64,000 nucleotides of DNA from Sphingomonas hengshuiensis (GCF_000935025.1 NZ_CP010836.1:2914001-2978000); one strand, 5' to 3'; counted from the first letter of the stretch, positions 16,441 to 26,501 are shown. Numbers and translations are program-made. The notes: generated by a model from the sequence alone, not told the origin.

Positions 16441-18138
16441 ATGCGCGATGCGAACATGCCGCAACTCGGCCGGCGGAGCGTGCTAACGGGTGCGGGAGCA
16501 GCGGCGGTAGCGACGATGATGACCGATCCCGCCACCGCGCGGCCCCAGGCTGCACCGGCCAGCAATACCACCGACGCCGTCCGCGCGGGCGTCGGCATTG
16601 CCGAAGCCGACACGCGCAGCGGCAAGGTCGCCGGCTATGTTCGCCGCGGCATCTTCGCGTTCAAGGGCATACCCTATGCCGACACCACCGCCGGCGCGCA
16701 CCGCTTCACCCCGCCACGCCCCGCAAAGCCATGGGACGGGGTCCGCAGTTGCCGGAACTACGGCCCCGTGGCGCCGCAGGACAAGGGCACCGGCCGGTTC
16801 AACGACGAGGAAGCATTTCTCTTCCAGTGGAACGACAGCGTCGAGAGCGAAGACTGCCTGCGCGTCAACGTCTGGACCCCCGGGATCGCCGACGGTGCGC
16901 GGCGCCCGGTGATGGTGTGGCTCCACGGCGGCGGCTTCGCAGCGGGGTCGGGGCATGATCTCCCCGCGTTCGACGGGCATAATCTCGCGGTGCGCGGCGA
17001 CGTCGTCGTGGTCGCGCTCAACCACCGGCTCAACCTGCTCGGCTTTCTCGACCTCTCGGCGCATGGCGCGCGCTATGCCCGGTCGGGCAATGTCGGGATG
17101 CTCGACATCGTCGCCGCGCTCGAATGGGTGCGCGACAATATCGCCGCTTTCGGAGGCGATCCGGGGCGTGTGACGATTTTCGGCCAGTCGGGCGGCGGCG
17201 CGAAGGTCAGCACGCTGATGGGCATGCCCGCCGCGCGCGGGCTGTTCCACCGCGCAGTGGTGCAAAGCGGCTCCTTCGCCTCGGCCAAGAGCGTCGAGAG
17301 CCAGCAGCGGCTGGCGGCGCTGATGCTCGCCGAACTGGGCATCGGCGCGGGGGAATTGGCTCGCCTCCACGCGCTGCCCTATGCCGATCTGCGCCGGGCG
17401 AGCGAAGCCGTGCTCCGCCGCGAAAATGGCGGGGGCATCGGCCCCGCCGCAATCGGAACGCGCCGCTTCCGCGAGGCGCTGGGCTTCGGTCCCGTGGTCG
17501 ATGGCAGCGTGCTGCCGGCGGTGCCGTTCGGCCCCGATGCGCCGCCCGTCAGCGCCGACGTGCCGATGATCATCGGCACCACGCTCAACGAATTCACCAC
17601 CGGGATCAACCATCCCGAAGTCGAAGCGATGACTCGCGCGGAGCTGCTCGCGCGCGTCGAGGCGATATATCCCGGCAAGGCCGCTACGATCGTCGCCGCG
17701 TTCGCCCGGCGCACGCCCGCGGACAAGCCCTTCGATCTCTGGTCGCGGATCGCGAGCGCGCCGGTGCGCCAGGCGGCGATCGCGCAGGCGCAGGCAAAGG
17801 CGCGCGCGGGCGGCGCCCCGGCCTATCTCTACTGGTTCGGGTGGCAGACTCCGGTGCTCGACGGCAGGCCGCGCGCCTTTCACTGCGCCGAAATCCCCTT
17901 CGTCTTCGACAATGTCGAACGGTGCAAGACGATGACCGGCAACGGCCCGCGCGCCCATGCGCTCGCCGCGACGATCGCGGATGCGTGGATCCGGTTCGCC
18001 CGCACCGGCGACCCCAACCATCCCGGCATGGCGGCGTGGTCGCCCTATACGGCGGCGGCACCCGCGACGATGGTCTTCGACGATTCCCCGCGTCAGGTCG
18101 TCGCGATCGACCGCGACGAACTCGCCAGCCTCGGCTGA
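16441..18138 (+). CDS. type-B carboxylesterase, predicted Tat-exported
   Basis: A 565-residue alpha/beta hydrolase of the carboxylesterase type-B family, which cleaves carboxylic esters. Seen are a twin-arginine leader (GRRSVLTGAG, residues 10-19), the signature EDCLRVNVW (137-145), the oxyanion loop HGGGF (162-166), and the nucleophile elbow FGQSGGG with S250. The C-terminal half has the expected acid and His region. The start at 16441 has GGAGGGG upstream. A CAATCGATTG site lies just ahead of it, placing this esterase in the same regulon as the sugar permease and receptor. Natural ester substrate unknown. Confidence 0.9.
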   Translation: MRDANMPQLGRRSVLTGAGAAAVATMMTDPATARPQAAPASNTTDAVRAGVGIAEADTRSGKVAGYVRRGIFAFKGIPYADTTAGAHRFTPPRPAKPWDGVRSCRNYGPVAPQDKGTGRFNDEEAFLFQWNDSVESEDCLRVNVWTPGIADGARRPVMVWLHGGGFAAGSGHDLPAFDGHNLAVRGDVVVVALNHRLNLLGFLDLSAHGARYARSGNVGMLDIVAALEWVRDNIAAFGGDPGRVTIFGQSGGGAKVSTLMGMPAARGLFHRAVVQSGSFASAKSVESQQRLAALMLAELGIGAGELARLHALPYADLRRASEAVLRRENGGGIGPAAIGTRRFREALGFGPVVDGSVLPAVPFGPDAPPVSADVPMIIGTTLNEFTTGINHPEVEAMTRAELLARVEAIYPGKAATIVAAFARRTPADKPFDLWSRIASAPVRQAAIAQAQAKARAGGAPAYLYWFGWQTPVLDGRPRAFHCAEIPFVFDNVERCKTMTGNGPRAHALAATIADAWIRFARTGDPNHPGMAAWSPYTAAAPATMVFDDSPRQVVAIDRDELASLG

Positions 18139-18157
18139 CCGAGGCGCCGGGCGGGCG

Positions 18158-19162
18158 TCACGCCGATTCGCGCTGCACCAGCCGCGGCTCGATCAGTTGC
18201 GATTGGGTGTCTTCGCCCCCCAGCCGCGCGATCACCATCTCGGTCATCAACCGCGCACCGAGCCGCAGATTCTGGTCGATCGTGGATAGCGAGGGCGCGA
18301 AATGCTCGCCGATCGGCAGCCCGTCATAGCCCATCACCCGCACATCCTGCGGCACGCGCACCCCCGCCTCGGTCAGTGCGCGCAGCGCGCCGATCGCGGT
18401 GACATCGGCGCCCGCGACGATGCCGTCGGGCAGGTCGGGCGCCGCCCCCAGCCAGTCGCGAATATCGGCATAGGCCGCGCTCGGCTCGAACCGCACCGGC
18501 AGCACCGACATGCCCGCGCCCAGCCCCGCTTCGTCCAGCGCCTGCCGCACGCCAGCCAGCCGCTCGCCGAATTCATGCCCCTGGATCGGCCCGGCAAACG
18601 CCACCGTCCGGCACCCTTGCGCGATCAAATGGCGCGCCGCCATCCATCCGCCCTTGCGATTGTCCGACCCCACCGAACAATGATGCTGCCCCTCCAGCAC
18701 CCCTCCCCACGCCACCATCGGCTGATAGCGGCGCGAGACCTCCTCGATCACGTCATACTGGTCCGAATGGCCGACGATGATGATCCCGTCGACGCGTCCG
18801 CTCCCGACATAATCGTCGAGCCAGCGCTCATCCCTGGGCAGGATACGCGACAGCAGCAGGTCATAGCCGCGCTCGGCCAGTTCGTCCGCCAGAAAGCCGG
18901 TCATCGTGCTGAAGAATGGGTCGGACAGATGCTGGGTGCGCTCATGCCCCAGCGGCACCAGCACCCCGATCGTCCGCGTGCATTGCAGGCGAAGGTTGCG
19001 CGCGACCAGATTGGGGCGATAGCCGAGTTCGTCGGCAAGCTGGTTGATCCGCGCGCGGGTGTCGACGCTCACCCGCCCCGTTCCCGAAAGCGCCCGCGAC
19101 GCCGTGGCGGTCGACACCCCGGCGAGCGCGGCGAACGCCTTGAGGTCGCGGACTACCGCCAT
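18158..19162 (-). CDS. LacI-family transcriptional regulator (sugar operon repressor)
   Basis: A 334-residue LacI/GalR protein. The N-terminal HTH reads FAALAGVSTATASRALSG, followed by the hinge YRPNLVARNLR and a periplasmic-binding-protein-like sensor domain (VLVPLGHERTQHLSDPFF, GIIIVGHSDQ, VMGYDGLPI). It is the last gene of permease-kinase-regulator on the minus strand, 5 bp after the kinase. The only strong operator of that unit is CAATCGATTG, so this is the best candidate to bind the seven CAATCGATTG sites. It is closely related to the LacI protein at 26576. Confidence 0.9.
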   Translation of the reverse strand: MAVVRDLKAFAALAGVSTATASRALSGTGRVSVDTRARINQLADELGYRPNLVARNLRLQCTRTIGVLVPLGHERTQHLSDPFFSTMTGFLADELAERGYDLLLSRILPRDERWLDDYVGSGRVDGIIIVGHSDQYDVIEEVSRRYQPMVAWGGVLEGQHHCSVGSDNRKGGWMAARHLIAQGCRTVAFAGPIQGHEFGERLAGVRQALDEAGLGAGMSVLPVRFEPSAAYADIRDWLGAAPDLPDGIVAGADVTAIGALRALTEAGVRVPQDVRVMGYDGLPIGEHFAPSLSTIDQNLRLGARLMTEMVIARLGGEDTQSQLIEPRLVQRESA

Positions 19163-19167
19163 GCCGG

Positions 19168-20085
19168 CTACGCCGCAACGGCGGTCGCAACGCCTCCGCC
19201 CAGCAGCGCGCGCTCGCCAAGCAGCATCGCACCGTACAGCCCGGCATCCTCGTCGAGGCAGGTCGGCGCGATGATCTCGGCGATCCGCGCATCCTCGATC
19301 AGATAGCCGCGGTTGAGCGCCACCGCCTCGCGCCGGATGCCCTCGATCAGCCCCGGCGTCTTGAGCACCCCGCCGCCGAACGCGATCCGGTGCGGCGACA
19401 GCGTCGCGAGCAGCGCGACGGAGAGGTGCGCGAGGTAAAAGGCGATGATCCGGTGCCCTTCATGGTCCGCGGGCAGTTCGGACAACGGCACGCCCCAGCG
19501 GTCGAGAATCGCCGGGCCGCTCGCCAGCCCCTCCATGCACGCGCCGTGGAACGGGCAGCGGCCGGCAAAGCCCAGGTCGTCGGGGTGCCGCGGCGGATAG
19601 AAATGCCCCATTTCGGCATGGCGCACCCCGGCGATCGGCACGCCGTCCATCACCGCGCCGCCGCCAATGCCCGTGCCGACGGTGATATAGACCACCAGCC
19701 CGCGCTGCCCGCCGATCGCAGCCTCGGCCATCGCCGCGCCGTTGACGTCGGTATCGAACCCGACCGGCACGCCGCCGAACGCATCGCCGATGATGTGCGC
19801 CAGCCGCACCCCGGTCCAGCCCGGCTTGGGCGTGGCGAGGATCGCGCCCCATCCGGGCGAATCGAGGTCGCGATCGACCGGCCCGAAGCTGCCGATCCCG
19901 AACCCGGCAATCGCCCCGTGCCGCGCCTGCGCCGCCGCGAACCACGCGATCGCCGCGCCCAGCGTCTCCTCGGGGCTGGTCGTCTCGATCCGCACGCGCT
20001 CGGGCAGCAATTCGCCGCCGCGCGCCAGCCCGCAGATGAACTTGGTGCCGCCCGCCTCGATACAGCCCAACAGAGGTGCAGGCAT
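19168..20085 (-). CDS. ROK-family sugar kinase, probable fructokinase
   Basis: A 305-residue cytoplasmic ATP-dependent sugar kinase. Features are the phosphate loop near the N-terminus (GCIEAGGTKF), the catalytic region GFDTDVNGAAMAEA, the glycine loop VYITVGTGIGGG, and the zinc-binding element CPFHGACMEG with an upstream GHFYPPRHP. That zinc element and the overall pattern resemble the YdhR/GmuE-type fructokinases. In a unit with a GPH-type permease and near a GH68 sucrase, phosphorylation of fructose released from sucrose is the likely role. The ATG overlaps the permease stop codon by one base. Confidence 0.85.
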   Translation of the reverse strand: MPAPLLGCIEAGGTKFICGLARGGELLPERVRIETTSPEETLGAAIAWFAAAQARHGAIAGFGIGSFGPVDRDLDSPGWGAILATPKPGWTGVRLAHIIGDAFGGVPVGFDTDVNGAAMAEAAIGGQRGLVVYITVGTGIGGGAVMDGVPIAGVRHAEMGHFYPPRHPDDLGFAGRCPFHGACMEGLASGPAILDRWGVPLSELPADHEGHRIIAFYLAHLSVALLATLSPHRIAFGGGVLKTPGLIEGIRREAVALNRGYLIEDARIAEIIAPTCLDEDAGLYGAMLLGERALLGGGVATAVAA

Positions 20086-21446
20086 CACGCGGCCGCCTCC
20101 GCCTTGGGCAGGCGGATGAACATCGTGGCGACGGCGCCCGCCAGCATCAGCGCGCCGGCGAGCATGATCGCGTTGCGCGGGTCGCCGCCCAGCAGACTGT
20201 CGTAATAGAGCGGCATGGTCACGGTTTGGAGTAGCATGGGGAGCACGATGAACATGTTGAAGATGCCCATGTAAACCCCTGTTCGCTCCGCGGGCACTGC
20301 GCGCGCCAGCATCACATAGGGATTCCCCATCATGCTGGCCCAGCCGAGCCCGATCCCGAACATCGGCAGGAACAGCATTTCGCGCGTCCCGATATTGGGC
20401 AGCGCCAGCATCGCGACCCCCGATGCGGTCAGGCACAGCGCGTGGAGCGGCTTCGATCCGATCCGGCGCGCGATCGGGATCATCGCGATTCCCGAGCAGA
20501 ACGCGATGAAATTATAGAAAGCACCGACCTGCCCGTTGATCAGCGTCGCCTCGCGGAACGCCGCGCTCTGCGGGTCGCTGGTGTCGAACAGCGAACGCGA
20601 CAGCGCGAACACCACGAACTGCCAGTACGTGAACATCGCATACCATTGGAACAGCTTCATCAGCGCCATCTGGCGCATCGCCACCGGCATTTCGGCGATC
20701 GCCGCGCCGATTTCCTTCAGCGTCGCCGCCGCCCCGCGCGGCATCGCCCGGATGCGCGCCTTCTCCTCCGGCGCCATCGGCAGTTCGCGCACGTTGAGGA
20801 TCGACCAGAGGATCGTGGTGATCGACAGCACCGCCCCGACGATGAACGCGACATAGGTGAAGGTCGGGATGCCGTTCGACGCGAGCGAATCGCGGCTCAG
20901 CCCGAACCAGATCAGCAGCGACGGCGCGAGGTAGGACAGCGTCTGCGCCGCCCCGGTGAACGACGCCTGGGTCAGGAACCCCAATGGCTGTTGCCGCTCG
21001 TCCAGCCGATCGCGGACATAGGCGCGATACGGCTCCATCGTCACATTGTTGGCGGCATCCAGAATCCACAACAGGCTCACCGCCATCCACAATGTCTGGC
21101 TGAACGGCATCGCCAGCAGGCTGAGGCTGCACAGGATCGCACCGACGATGAAATAGGGGGTGCGCCGGCCCCAGCGGGTGTCGGTACGGTCGCTCATCGC
21201 GCCGATGATCGGCTGGACGATCAGCCCGGTCATCGGCCCGGCGAGCCATAGCAGCGGCATCGCCGCCTCGCTCGCGCCGAGAAAGCCATAGATCGGGCCC
21301 ATATTGCTCTGCTGGAGCCCGAAGCTGAATTGCAGCCCGAGGAACCCGACATTCATCTGGAGGATGCGCCAGATCGACAGCATCGGCTTGCCCGGGCTGG
21401 GCATGCCAGCGCGCGCCGACTCAGCGCGCGGCAGGGGGTCGGTCAT
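20085..21446 (-). CDS. MFS sugar permease of the GPH/SLC45 (sucrose/maltoside) type
   Basis: A 453-residue inner-membrane protein with about 12 hydrophobic segments. The loop after helix 2 reads [19 protein letters not shown], the signature of the SLC45/GPH-like disaccharide symporters that include bacterial sucrose permeases such as Xanthomonas SuxC. It heads the permease-kinase-LacI operon, with GGAGAGG before the ATG and a CAATCGATTG operator 16 bp upstream of the start. With the fructokinase-like gene this suggests import of sucrose or a related fructoside. Substrate is inferred. Confidence 0.88.
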   Translation of the reverse strand: MTDPLPRAESARAGMPSPGKPMLSIWRILQMNVGFLGLQFSFGLQQSNMGPIYGFLGASEAAMPLLWLAGPMTGLIVQPIIGAMSDRTDTRWGRRTPYFIVGAILCSLSLLAMPFSQTLWMAVSLLWILDAANNVTMEPYRAYVRDRLDERQQPLGFLTQASFTGAAQTLSYLAPSLLIWFGLSRDSLASNGIPTFTYVAFIVGAVLSITTILWSILNVRELPMAPEEKARIRAMPRGAAATLKEIGAAIAEMPVAMRQMALMKLFQWYAMFTYWQFVVFALSRSLFDTSDPQSAAFREATLINGQVGAFYNFIAFCSGIAMIPIARRIGSKPLHALCLTASGVAMLALPNIGTREMLFLPMFGIGLGWASMMGNPYVMLARAVPAERTGVYMGIFNMFIVLPMLLQTVTMPLYYDSLLGGDPRNAIMLAGALMLAGAVATMFIRLPKAEAAA

Positions 21447-21462
21447 CGGTCACCTCTCCAAA

Positions 21463-21472
21463 CAATCGATTG
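21463..21472. promoter_or_regulatory. CAATCGATTG palindrome, LacI-type operator (site 2)
   Basis: Context AAACAATCGATTGCAGC, 16 bp upstream of the permease ATG, inside the 191-bp divergent region shared with the esterase at 21638. The close spacing to the start codon is typical of a repressor site. Confidence 0.8.
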
Positions 21473-21583
21473 CAGCAACTCTATCGTCGCAAAGCACCCG
21501 CCGTGGCAAGCGCCGCGCTCCAAGCATCGCTGGCTGTTGTTCTTGATCTTCGCGGGCGTTCCGCCATACCCTCCCGCCAATGT

Positions 21584-21593
21584 CAATCGATTG
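21584..21593. promoter_or_regulatory. CAATCGATTG palindrome, LacI-type operator (site 3)
   Basis: Context TGTCAATCGATTGCGCA, 44 bp upstream of the esterase at 21638 and 112 bp (centre to centre 121 bp) from site 2. Two copies flank the same divergent promoter region, so one repressor could silence both directions, possibly with looping. Confidence 0.8.
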
Positions 21594-21637
21594 CGCACAC
21601 GGCCGGAAGCGCCGCACAGGAGAGGAAGATTTCCATA

Positions 21638-22678
21638 ATGACACTCAGGATGGGACGGAGGTTCGCACGTCTTACGATCGCCGCCACGGCATGTCTCGCG
21701 CTGGCCACCGGCGCGGCGCACGCGCAGAATGCCCCCAAACCGCAGCGGCCGCGGCTTAGCATGCAGCCCGCCCTCGGCCCCCTCCCCGAAGCATGGCGCG
21801 CAGCGGAAGTGATCCCGCTCTGGACCGGCGCGATGCCCGAAAGCGGGTTCAAGGCGCATCCGGTGCCCGCCGATTCGCCCGGCACTTTCCTGCGCAATAT
21901 CGAAACGCCCGCGATGCGGCTGTTCCGCCCCGCCCGCCCGAACGGCGCGGCGGTGCTCGTCATTCCCGGCGGCGCCTATGACTTCATCTCGATCCTCAAC
22001 GAAGGCGTCAGCGTCGCCGAAAACCTGACGGCGAAGGGTTATACGGTGTTTGTCCTCACCTATCGCCTTCCGGGCGAAGGCTGGTCGCACCGCGCCGACG
22101 TGCCGCTTCAGGACGCGCAGCGCGCGCTCCGCACGATCCGCGCAAAGGCCGCCGATTTCGGGCTCCAGCAGGGGCGATTCGCAGTGCTCGGCTTCTCCGC
22201 CGGCGGCCATCTCGCCGCGACGCTCGCCACCGATTTCGGGCAGGAAGTCTATACGGCGCGCGACGCGACCGATCGGCTCGATGCGCGCCCGGATGCCGTC
22301 GGGCTGATCTATCCGGTCATCACGGCAAAGCCGCCCTTCACGCATGGCCTGTCGGCGGAGCGCCTGCTCGGTACCCGTCCGACCCCCGAAGCGATCGCCC
22401 GGCGCTCGCCCGCCGATCGCGTCACCACCGCGACGCCGCCGACCTTCCTCGTCCATTCGCTCGACGATGGTGCGGTGCCGGTCGAGAACAGCCTGTTGAT
22501 GCTCGAGGCGCTGCGCGCGGCGAAGCGCCCGGTCGAGGCGCATTTCTTCGAGGAAGGCGGCCATGGCTATGGCCTGGGCGCGCCCGAGGCGTCGACCGGG
22601 CATTGGATCGACTCGTTCGACCTCTGGCTCCAGCGCGTGTTCGCAACCCCGCCTGCGCCGGTGTCGGACCGCGACTGA
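21638..22678 (+). CDS. secreted alpha/beta-hydrolase esterase (BD-FAE / acetyl-xylan-esterase-like)
   Basis: A 346-residue protein with a Sec signal (1-29). The oxyanion loop is IPGGAY (109-114) and the nucleophile elbow is LGFSAGGH with S187. A late Asp in VHSLDDG and the His in EGGHGYGLG complete the triad. This pattern matches the BD-FAE/Axe-type periplasmic esterases that deacylate carbohydrates. The frame is open to 21470, but ATG 21638 precedes the signal peptide and follows AGGAGAGG. Operator site 3 lies just upstream and the gene is divergent from the permease operon. Confidence 0.88.
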   Translation: MTLRMGRRFARLTIAATACLALATGAAHAQNAPKPQRPRLSMQPALGPLPEAWRAAEVIPLWTGAMPESGFKAHPVPADSPGTFLRNIETPAMRLFRPARPNGAAVLVIPGGAYDFISILNEGVSVAENLTAKGYTVFVLTYRLPGEGWSHRADVPLQDAQRALRTIRAKAADFGLQQGRFAVLGFSAGGHLAATLATDFGQEVYTARDATDRLDARPDAVGLIYPVITAKPPFTHGLSAERLLGTRPTPEAIARRSPADRVTTATPPTFLVHSLDDGAVPVENSLLMLEALRAAKRPVEAHFFEEGGHGYGLGAPEASTGHWIDSFDLWLQRVFATPPAPVSDRD

Positions 22679-22694
22679 TTTGCAACACCTGACG

Positions 22695-22727
22695 CCGGCC
22701 GGGGGCTGAAAGCCCGCCGGCCGGTTT
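22695..22727 (+). terminator. hairpin terminator after esterase gene
   Basis: A GC-rich stem of about 13 bp with one bulged base (22695-22707 with 22711-22724) and a GAA loop is followed by TTT. It starts 16 bp after the stop codon. Confidence 0.6.
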
Positions 22728-22820
22728 GTCTAATCCCTTGTAGCGGCTGGAGGAACTGCCCTCCCTTCGCCAATTTCCGCCCCCGCTTGCATTGCCGGAT
22801 TCTCGCTGCTAATTCTTGAG

Positions 22821-22830
22821 CAATCGATTG
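22821..22830. promoter_or_regulatory. CAATCGATTG palindrome, LacI-type operator (site 4)
   Basis: Context GAGCAATCGATTGCGCA, 31 bp upstream of the TonB-dependent receptor at 22862. Confidence 0.8.
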
Positions 22831-22861
22831 CGCAGACACATCGATCGTTAGGGAGGATCCA

Positions 22862-25045
22862 ATGAAGGCCATGATTTCATTCTCGACCGTTGCGTGCGTC
22901 GCGTTGCGCAATCGTTTAACCATGACATATTTGCTGACCGGCGCAGCCGCCCCGGCAATCCTGCTCGCCACCGCGCTACCCGCTTATGCGCAGGACGCCG
23001 CTCCGGCGGCCGACGTCACCGACGACAGCGAAATCGTCGTCACCGCGCTCAAGACGGGCGCGCAGCAGCTCGACAAGGTGCCCGTAGCGATCCAGGCCTT
23101 TTCGCAGGAGACGCTCGGCAATCGCGGCGTGCGCGACGCGGCGGACCTGATGCAGTTGATTCCGGGTGCCTCGCAGGCGCAGGAAATCGGCGCCGGCTAT
23201 CGCATCTTCTCGTTCCGCGGCTCGGGCGCGGGCGGCGCGGTGGGCGACGGGATGATCGGCTATTATCTCGACGACACGCCGTTCGGCGTGCCCAACAACC
23301 AGAGCGCACCGCCGCTGCAATTTTTCGACATCGAGCAGGTCGAAGTGCTGCGCGGGCCCCAGGGCACGCTGTACGGCCAGGGGTCGATGGGCGGCACGAT
23401 CATCTATCGCACCAAGAATCCAAGCCTTGACCGGATCACCACCAGCGGCGATTTCGAACTGTCGAACACGCGGGATTCGGGAAAGCTCAACTATCGCGCC
23501 GCAGGGGCGGTGTCGGTCCCGCTCATCACCGACAAGCTCGGCATCCGGCTGAGCGGCGGCTATGAAAAGCGCGCGGGCTACAACGACATCTACTCGGGCG
23601 CCCCGGTCGGCGAGCCGTATAAGACCGACGCGAACAACATCATTTCGAAGGATTTACAGGCCGTCATCCTGTGGAAGCCCACCGATCGCGCGACGGTGCG
23701 CCTGCGCGCGTGGCATTTCAGCACGGATCAGGACTATCTGAACGTGATGAACTCGGTGAACCCGCCCTATGCGGCGTATCAGGGCACGATCGACGGCTAT
23801 GACAAGCGGAGTGCCAATTATTATTCGGGCACCTTCACCTATGAATTCGACAAGCTGACGCTCACCAACGCCACCTCATATCAGGATTCGAAGCCCGGCG
23901 GATTCGGCCTCGCGCTCAATCTGGGGGAACCGCTGGGCATCGGGCTGCTCGTCAATGGCGGCCACGCCAACAACTTCGTGAATGAATTGCGGCTGACCAC
24001 GTCGGACGGCGGCCCGCTGCACTGGGTGGGCGGTCTGTTCTATCAGAAGGCCAATGGCTATTACACGTTCAAGCTCGACTTCCCGACGCTGAAGAGCGAA
24101 GGCGAAACGATCACCCGCACCGAGAATGCCTCGATCTTCTCGGAAGTCAGCTATGAGCTGTTCGACGGCAAGCTCGTCCCGCTGCTGGGCCTGCGCTATG
24201 TCCGCGACAAGCGCAGTTCGGAATCGGTATCGAACGGCGTCCCCGCGACGAGCGAGGCGGAGCCCGACGCGCTGACGTGGCGCGCCAACCTGGCCTATTA
24301 CGCCACCGACGACTGGATGTTCTTCTTCAACGCCGGCACCGGCTTCCGCAGCGGCATCCTGCAATCGCAGGCCCAGGCCGATGCCGTCACCGCCGATGGC
24401 GTGCCGAGTTCGCTGTCGCTGACGCCCGACAAGCTGCGCAACCTCGAAATCGGCGTGAAGGGATCGTTCGCCGACGGCAAGGTCCGCGTCGCGACCAGCG
24501 TGTACGACATCAAATATACCAACCTCCAGGCGGCATTCACCACGTCGATCGGGCTGTCGGCCTTCGCAAATCTCGGCGATGCCACCACGCAGGGTGTGGA
24601 CATCGAACTGGCCTGGGATACGCCGCTGAAAGGGCTGACGCTCAGCTCGGTCGCCAATTTCAACACGTCGGAATTCACCAACGTGAAGTCTGCCTTTGCC
24701 GGCGCCGATCCGCGCGTCGCCAATGGCCAGGAATTGTACAACACCCCGCCCTTCAACGTGCGTTTCGACGCCAGTTTCGATCGCAAGGTCGGCGAGATCG
24801 GGGTCTTCGCCAATGCCTCGGCCACTGCGGTCGGGCGCGCACGCAACGGCGACGCGACGGTCGACACGCTCGACCCGTACGAGCTCTACCGCGCCAGCGC
24901 CGGTATCCGGATCGACAATTACGAGTTCCGCATCTTCGGCGAGAACCTGTCCGATTACCGCGGACCGACCTCGGCGAACGGCCCGACGCTTCTCGCCGGG
25001 CCGCGCCCGCTGACCGTCGGGGTGGGCCTGCGCGTCAACTACTGA
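22862..25045 (+). CDS. TonB-dependent receptor of the CAATCGATTG regulon
   Basis: A 727-residue outer-membrane receptor with an N-terminal signal region (cleavage probably near AYAQ, residue 42), TonB-box region SEIVVTA near 58 and a plug with VPVAIQAFSQETLGNRGV and EVLRGPQGTLYGQGSMGG. The barrel closes with the C-terminal aromatic (RVNY). The plug style is that of the small-molecule/sugar receptor branch rather than the 900-residue TIGR01782 type seen elsewhere in the window. GGGAGG precedes the ATG and operator site 4 lies 31 bp upstream. By context it would import the same compound as the permease operon, a role like that of SuxA. Confidence 0.88.
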   Translation: MKAMISFSTVACVALRNRLTMTYLLTGAAAPAILLATALPAYAQDAAPAADVTDDSEIVVTALKTGAQQLDKVPVAIQAFSQETLGNRGVRDAADLMQLIPGASQAQEIGAGYRIFSFRGSGAGGAVGDGMIGYYLDDTPFGVPNNQSAPPLQFFDIEQVEVLRGPQGTLYGQGSMGGTIIYRTKNPSLDRITTSGDFELSNTRDSGKLNYRAAGAVSVPLITDKLGIRLSGGYEKRAGYNDIYSGAPVGEPYKTDANNIISKDLQAVILWKPTDRATVRLRAWHFSTDQDYLNVMNSVNPPYAAYQGTIDGYDKRSANYYSGTFTYEFDKLTLTNATSYQDSKPGGFGLALNLGEPLGIGLLVNGGHANNFVNELRLTTSDGGPLHWVGGLFYQKANGYYTFKLDFPTLKSEGETITRTENASIFSEVSYELFDGKLVPLLGLRYVRDKRSSESVSNGVPATSEAEPDALTWRANLAYYATDDWMFFFNAGTGFRSGILQSQAQADAVTADGVPSSLSLTPDKLRNLEIGVKGSFADGKVRVATSVYDIKYTNLQAAFTTSIGLSAFANLGDATTQGVDIELAWDTPLKGLTLSSVANFNTSEFTNVKSAFAGADPRVANGQELYNTPPFNVRFDASFDRKVGEIGVFANASATAVGRARNGDATVDTLDPYELYRASAGIRIDNYEFRIFGENLSDYRGPTSANGPTLLAGPRPLTVGVGLRVNY

Positions 25046-25061
25046 ACCGAGCATCCCTCTC

Positions 25062-25099
25062 GCCCGCCCTGCCCTTGGGAGCAGGGCGGGCATTTTTTT
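25062..25099 (+). terminator. intrinsic terminator after TonB-dependent receptor
   Basis: An 11-bp perfect stem (25062-25072 with 25081-25091), an 8-base loop and a run of seven Ts (25093-25099): a textbook factor-independent terminator. Confidence 0.9.
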
Positions 25100-25118
25100 G
25101 CCCTTCTGCATTTTCGAG

Positions 25119-25128
25119 CAATCGATTG
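25119..25128. promoter_or_regulatory. CAATCGATTG palindrome, LacI-type operator (site 5)
   Basis: Context GAGCAATCGATTGCGGA, 56 bp upstream of the SGNH hydrolase start and just after the terminator of the receptor gene. Confidence 0.8.
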
Positions 25129-25184
25129 CGGATCGCCCGGCGATGCCATATCCTCACGGCAAAGAGACTGATCGGGAGAGAGAC

Positions 25185-26489
25185 ATGCTGGCCGCACGCG
25201 CAACCCTCGGGGCGCTGTTGATCCTTTGCGGCGCGCTCGACGCGCTGCCCGCCGCCGCCGCGAAGATCCAGGATCGCTGGGTCAGCGGCTGGGGCACCGC
25301 CCAGCAACTCGCGCCCCAGCCGATACCCAAGATGCCGCCCCGCCCCGCGGGCGAGACACGCCCCGCGCCGCCGCCGCCGCAGGGGCCCTCCCCCCTCGTC
25401 CCGACGCCGGAGACGATCGGCGACCAGACCGTCCGGATGCTCGTCCGCACCTCGATCGGCGGCACGCAATTGCGGCTGCAATTCTCCAACGCCACCGGCG
25501 GCGCCCCCGTCACGATCGCGCGCGCCCGCCTCGCCAGGAGCGCCGGCGAAGCGCGCACAGTGGCCGGGAGCGACCACGCCGTCTCCTTTTCGGGACAGCC
25601 GGGCGTGACGATCCAACCCGGCGCCGTCGCGATCAGCGATCCCGTCGCGCTGCCGGTCAAGGCGCTCGAAATGCTCGCCGTGTCGATCTACCTGCCCGAC
25701 CAGACCCCCGCGAACACGATCCATCCCCTCGGGCTGCGCACCACCACGCTCGCCCCCGGCGACCGCACCGGCGATGCCGACCTGCCCGGCGCCCAGACCA
25801 ACCGCTCCTATTTCTGGCTGACCGGGCTGGAGGTGCTGGCGCCCGCCCGCTCGGCAACGATCGTCGCGTTCGGCGATTCGATCACCGACGGCTATGGCAC
25901 CACGCCCGGCCGCAGCGCCGCCTGGCCCGATCTGGTCGCCGAGCGGTTACAGGCCGATCCCGCCACGCGGCATCTGTCGATCGTCAACATGGGCATTTCG
26001 GGCAACCGCGTCCGCCGCGACGGCGCCGGACTGTCGGCGCTGGCCCGGTTCGACCGCGACGTGCTGGCGCGGCCGGGGGTGCGCTGGATGATCCTGCTCG
26101 AGGGGATCAACGACATCAACATCGCCGCGATTCCCGGCATCCCGCCCTCGGAGGATGTCGACGCCGCGATGCTGATCGCCGCCTATTCGCAGCTCATCGA
26201 TCGCGCGCACCTTCATGGCATCAAGGTCATGGGCGCCACCCTCACCCCCACCGAGGGCCTGTGGATGTACGGCCCAAAGACCGAGACCGTGCGCCAGGCC
26301 GTCAATGCCTGGATCCGCACCGGCGGCAAGTTCGACGCCGTGGTCGATTTCGACGCAGCGGTCCGCGATCCCGCCCGCCCCGCGCGGCTCAACCCCGCTT
26401 ATGACCCCGGCGACCATGTCCACCCCAACGACGCCGGCAACGCCGCGATGGCCGCCGCACTCCCGATCGGCACCTTCGCCGCCCCCTGA
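25185..26489 (+). CDS. secreted SGNH/GDSL-family hydrolase (esterase)
   Basis: A 434-residue protein with a Sec signal (about 1-26), a Pro-rich stretch (residues about 44-75), an N-terminal beta domain and a C-terminal SGNH fold. Block I is AFGDSITDGYG with nucleophile S232, block II is MGISGNRV, block III is EGINDI, and block V is DHVHPND with the Asp/His pair. Proteins of this layout deacylate sugars or glycosides. The ATG at 25185 follows GGGAGAG; an earlier in-frame ATG overlaps operator site 5 and is rejected. Fourth esterase type in this regulon by position. Confidence 0.88.
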   Translation: MLAARATLGALLILCGALDALPAAAAKIQDRWVSGWGTAQQLAPQPIPKMPPRPAGETRPAPPPPQGPSPLVPTPETIGDQTVRMLVRTSIGGTQLRLQFSNATGGAPVTIARARLARSAGEARTVAGSDHAVSFSGQPGVTIQPGAVAISDPVALPVKALEMLAVSIYLPDQTPANTIHPLGLRTTTLAPGDRTGDADLPGAQTNRSYFWLTGLEVLAPARSATIVAFGDSITDGYGTTPGRSAAWPDLVAERLQADPATRHLSIVNMGISGNRVRRDGAGLSALARFDRDVLARPGVRWMILLEGINDINIAAIPGIPPSEDVDAAMLIAAYSQLIDRAHLHGIKVMGATLTPTEGLWMYGPKTETVRQAVNAWIRTGGKFDAVVDFDAAVRDPARPARLNPAYDPGDHVHPNDAGNAAMAAALPIGTFAAP

Positions 26490-26501
26490 GTCCCGCGCTT
26501 T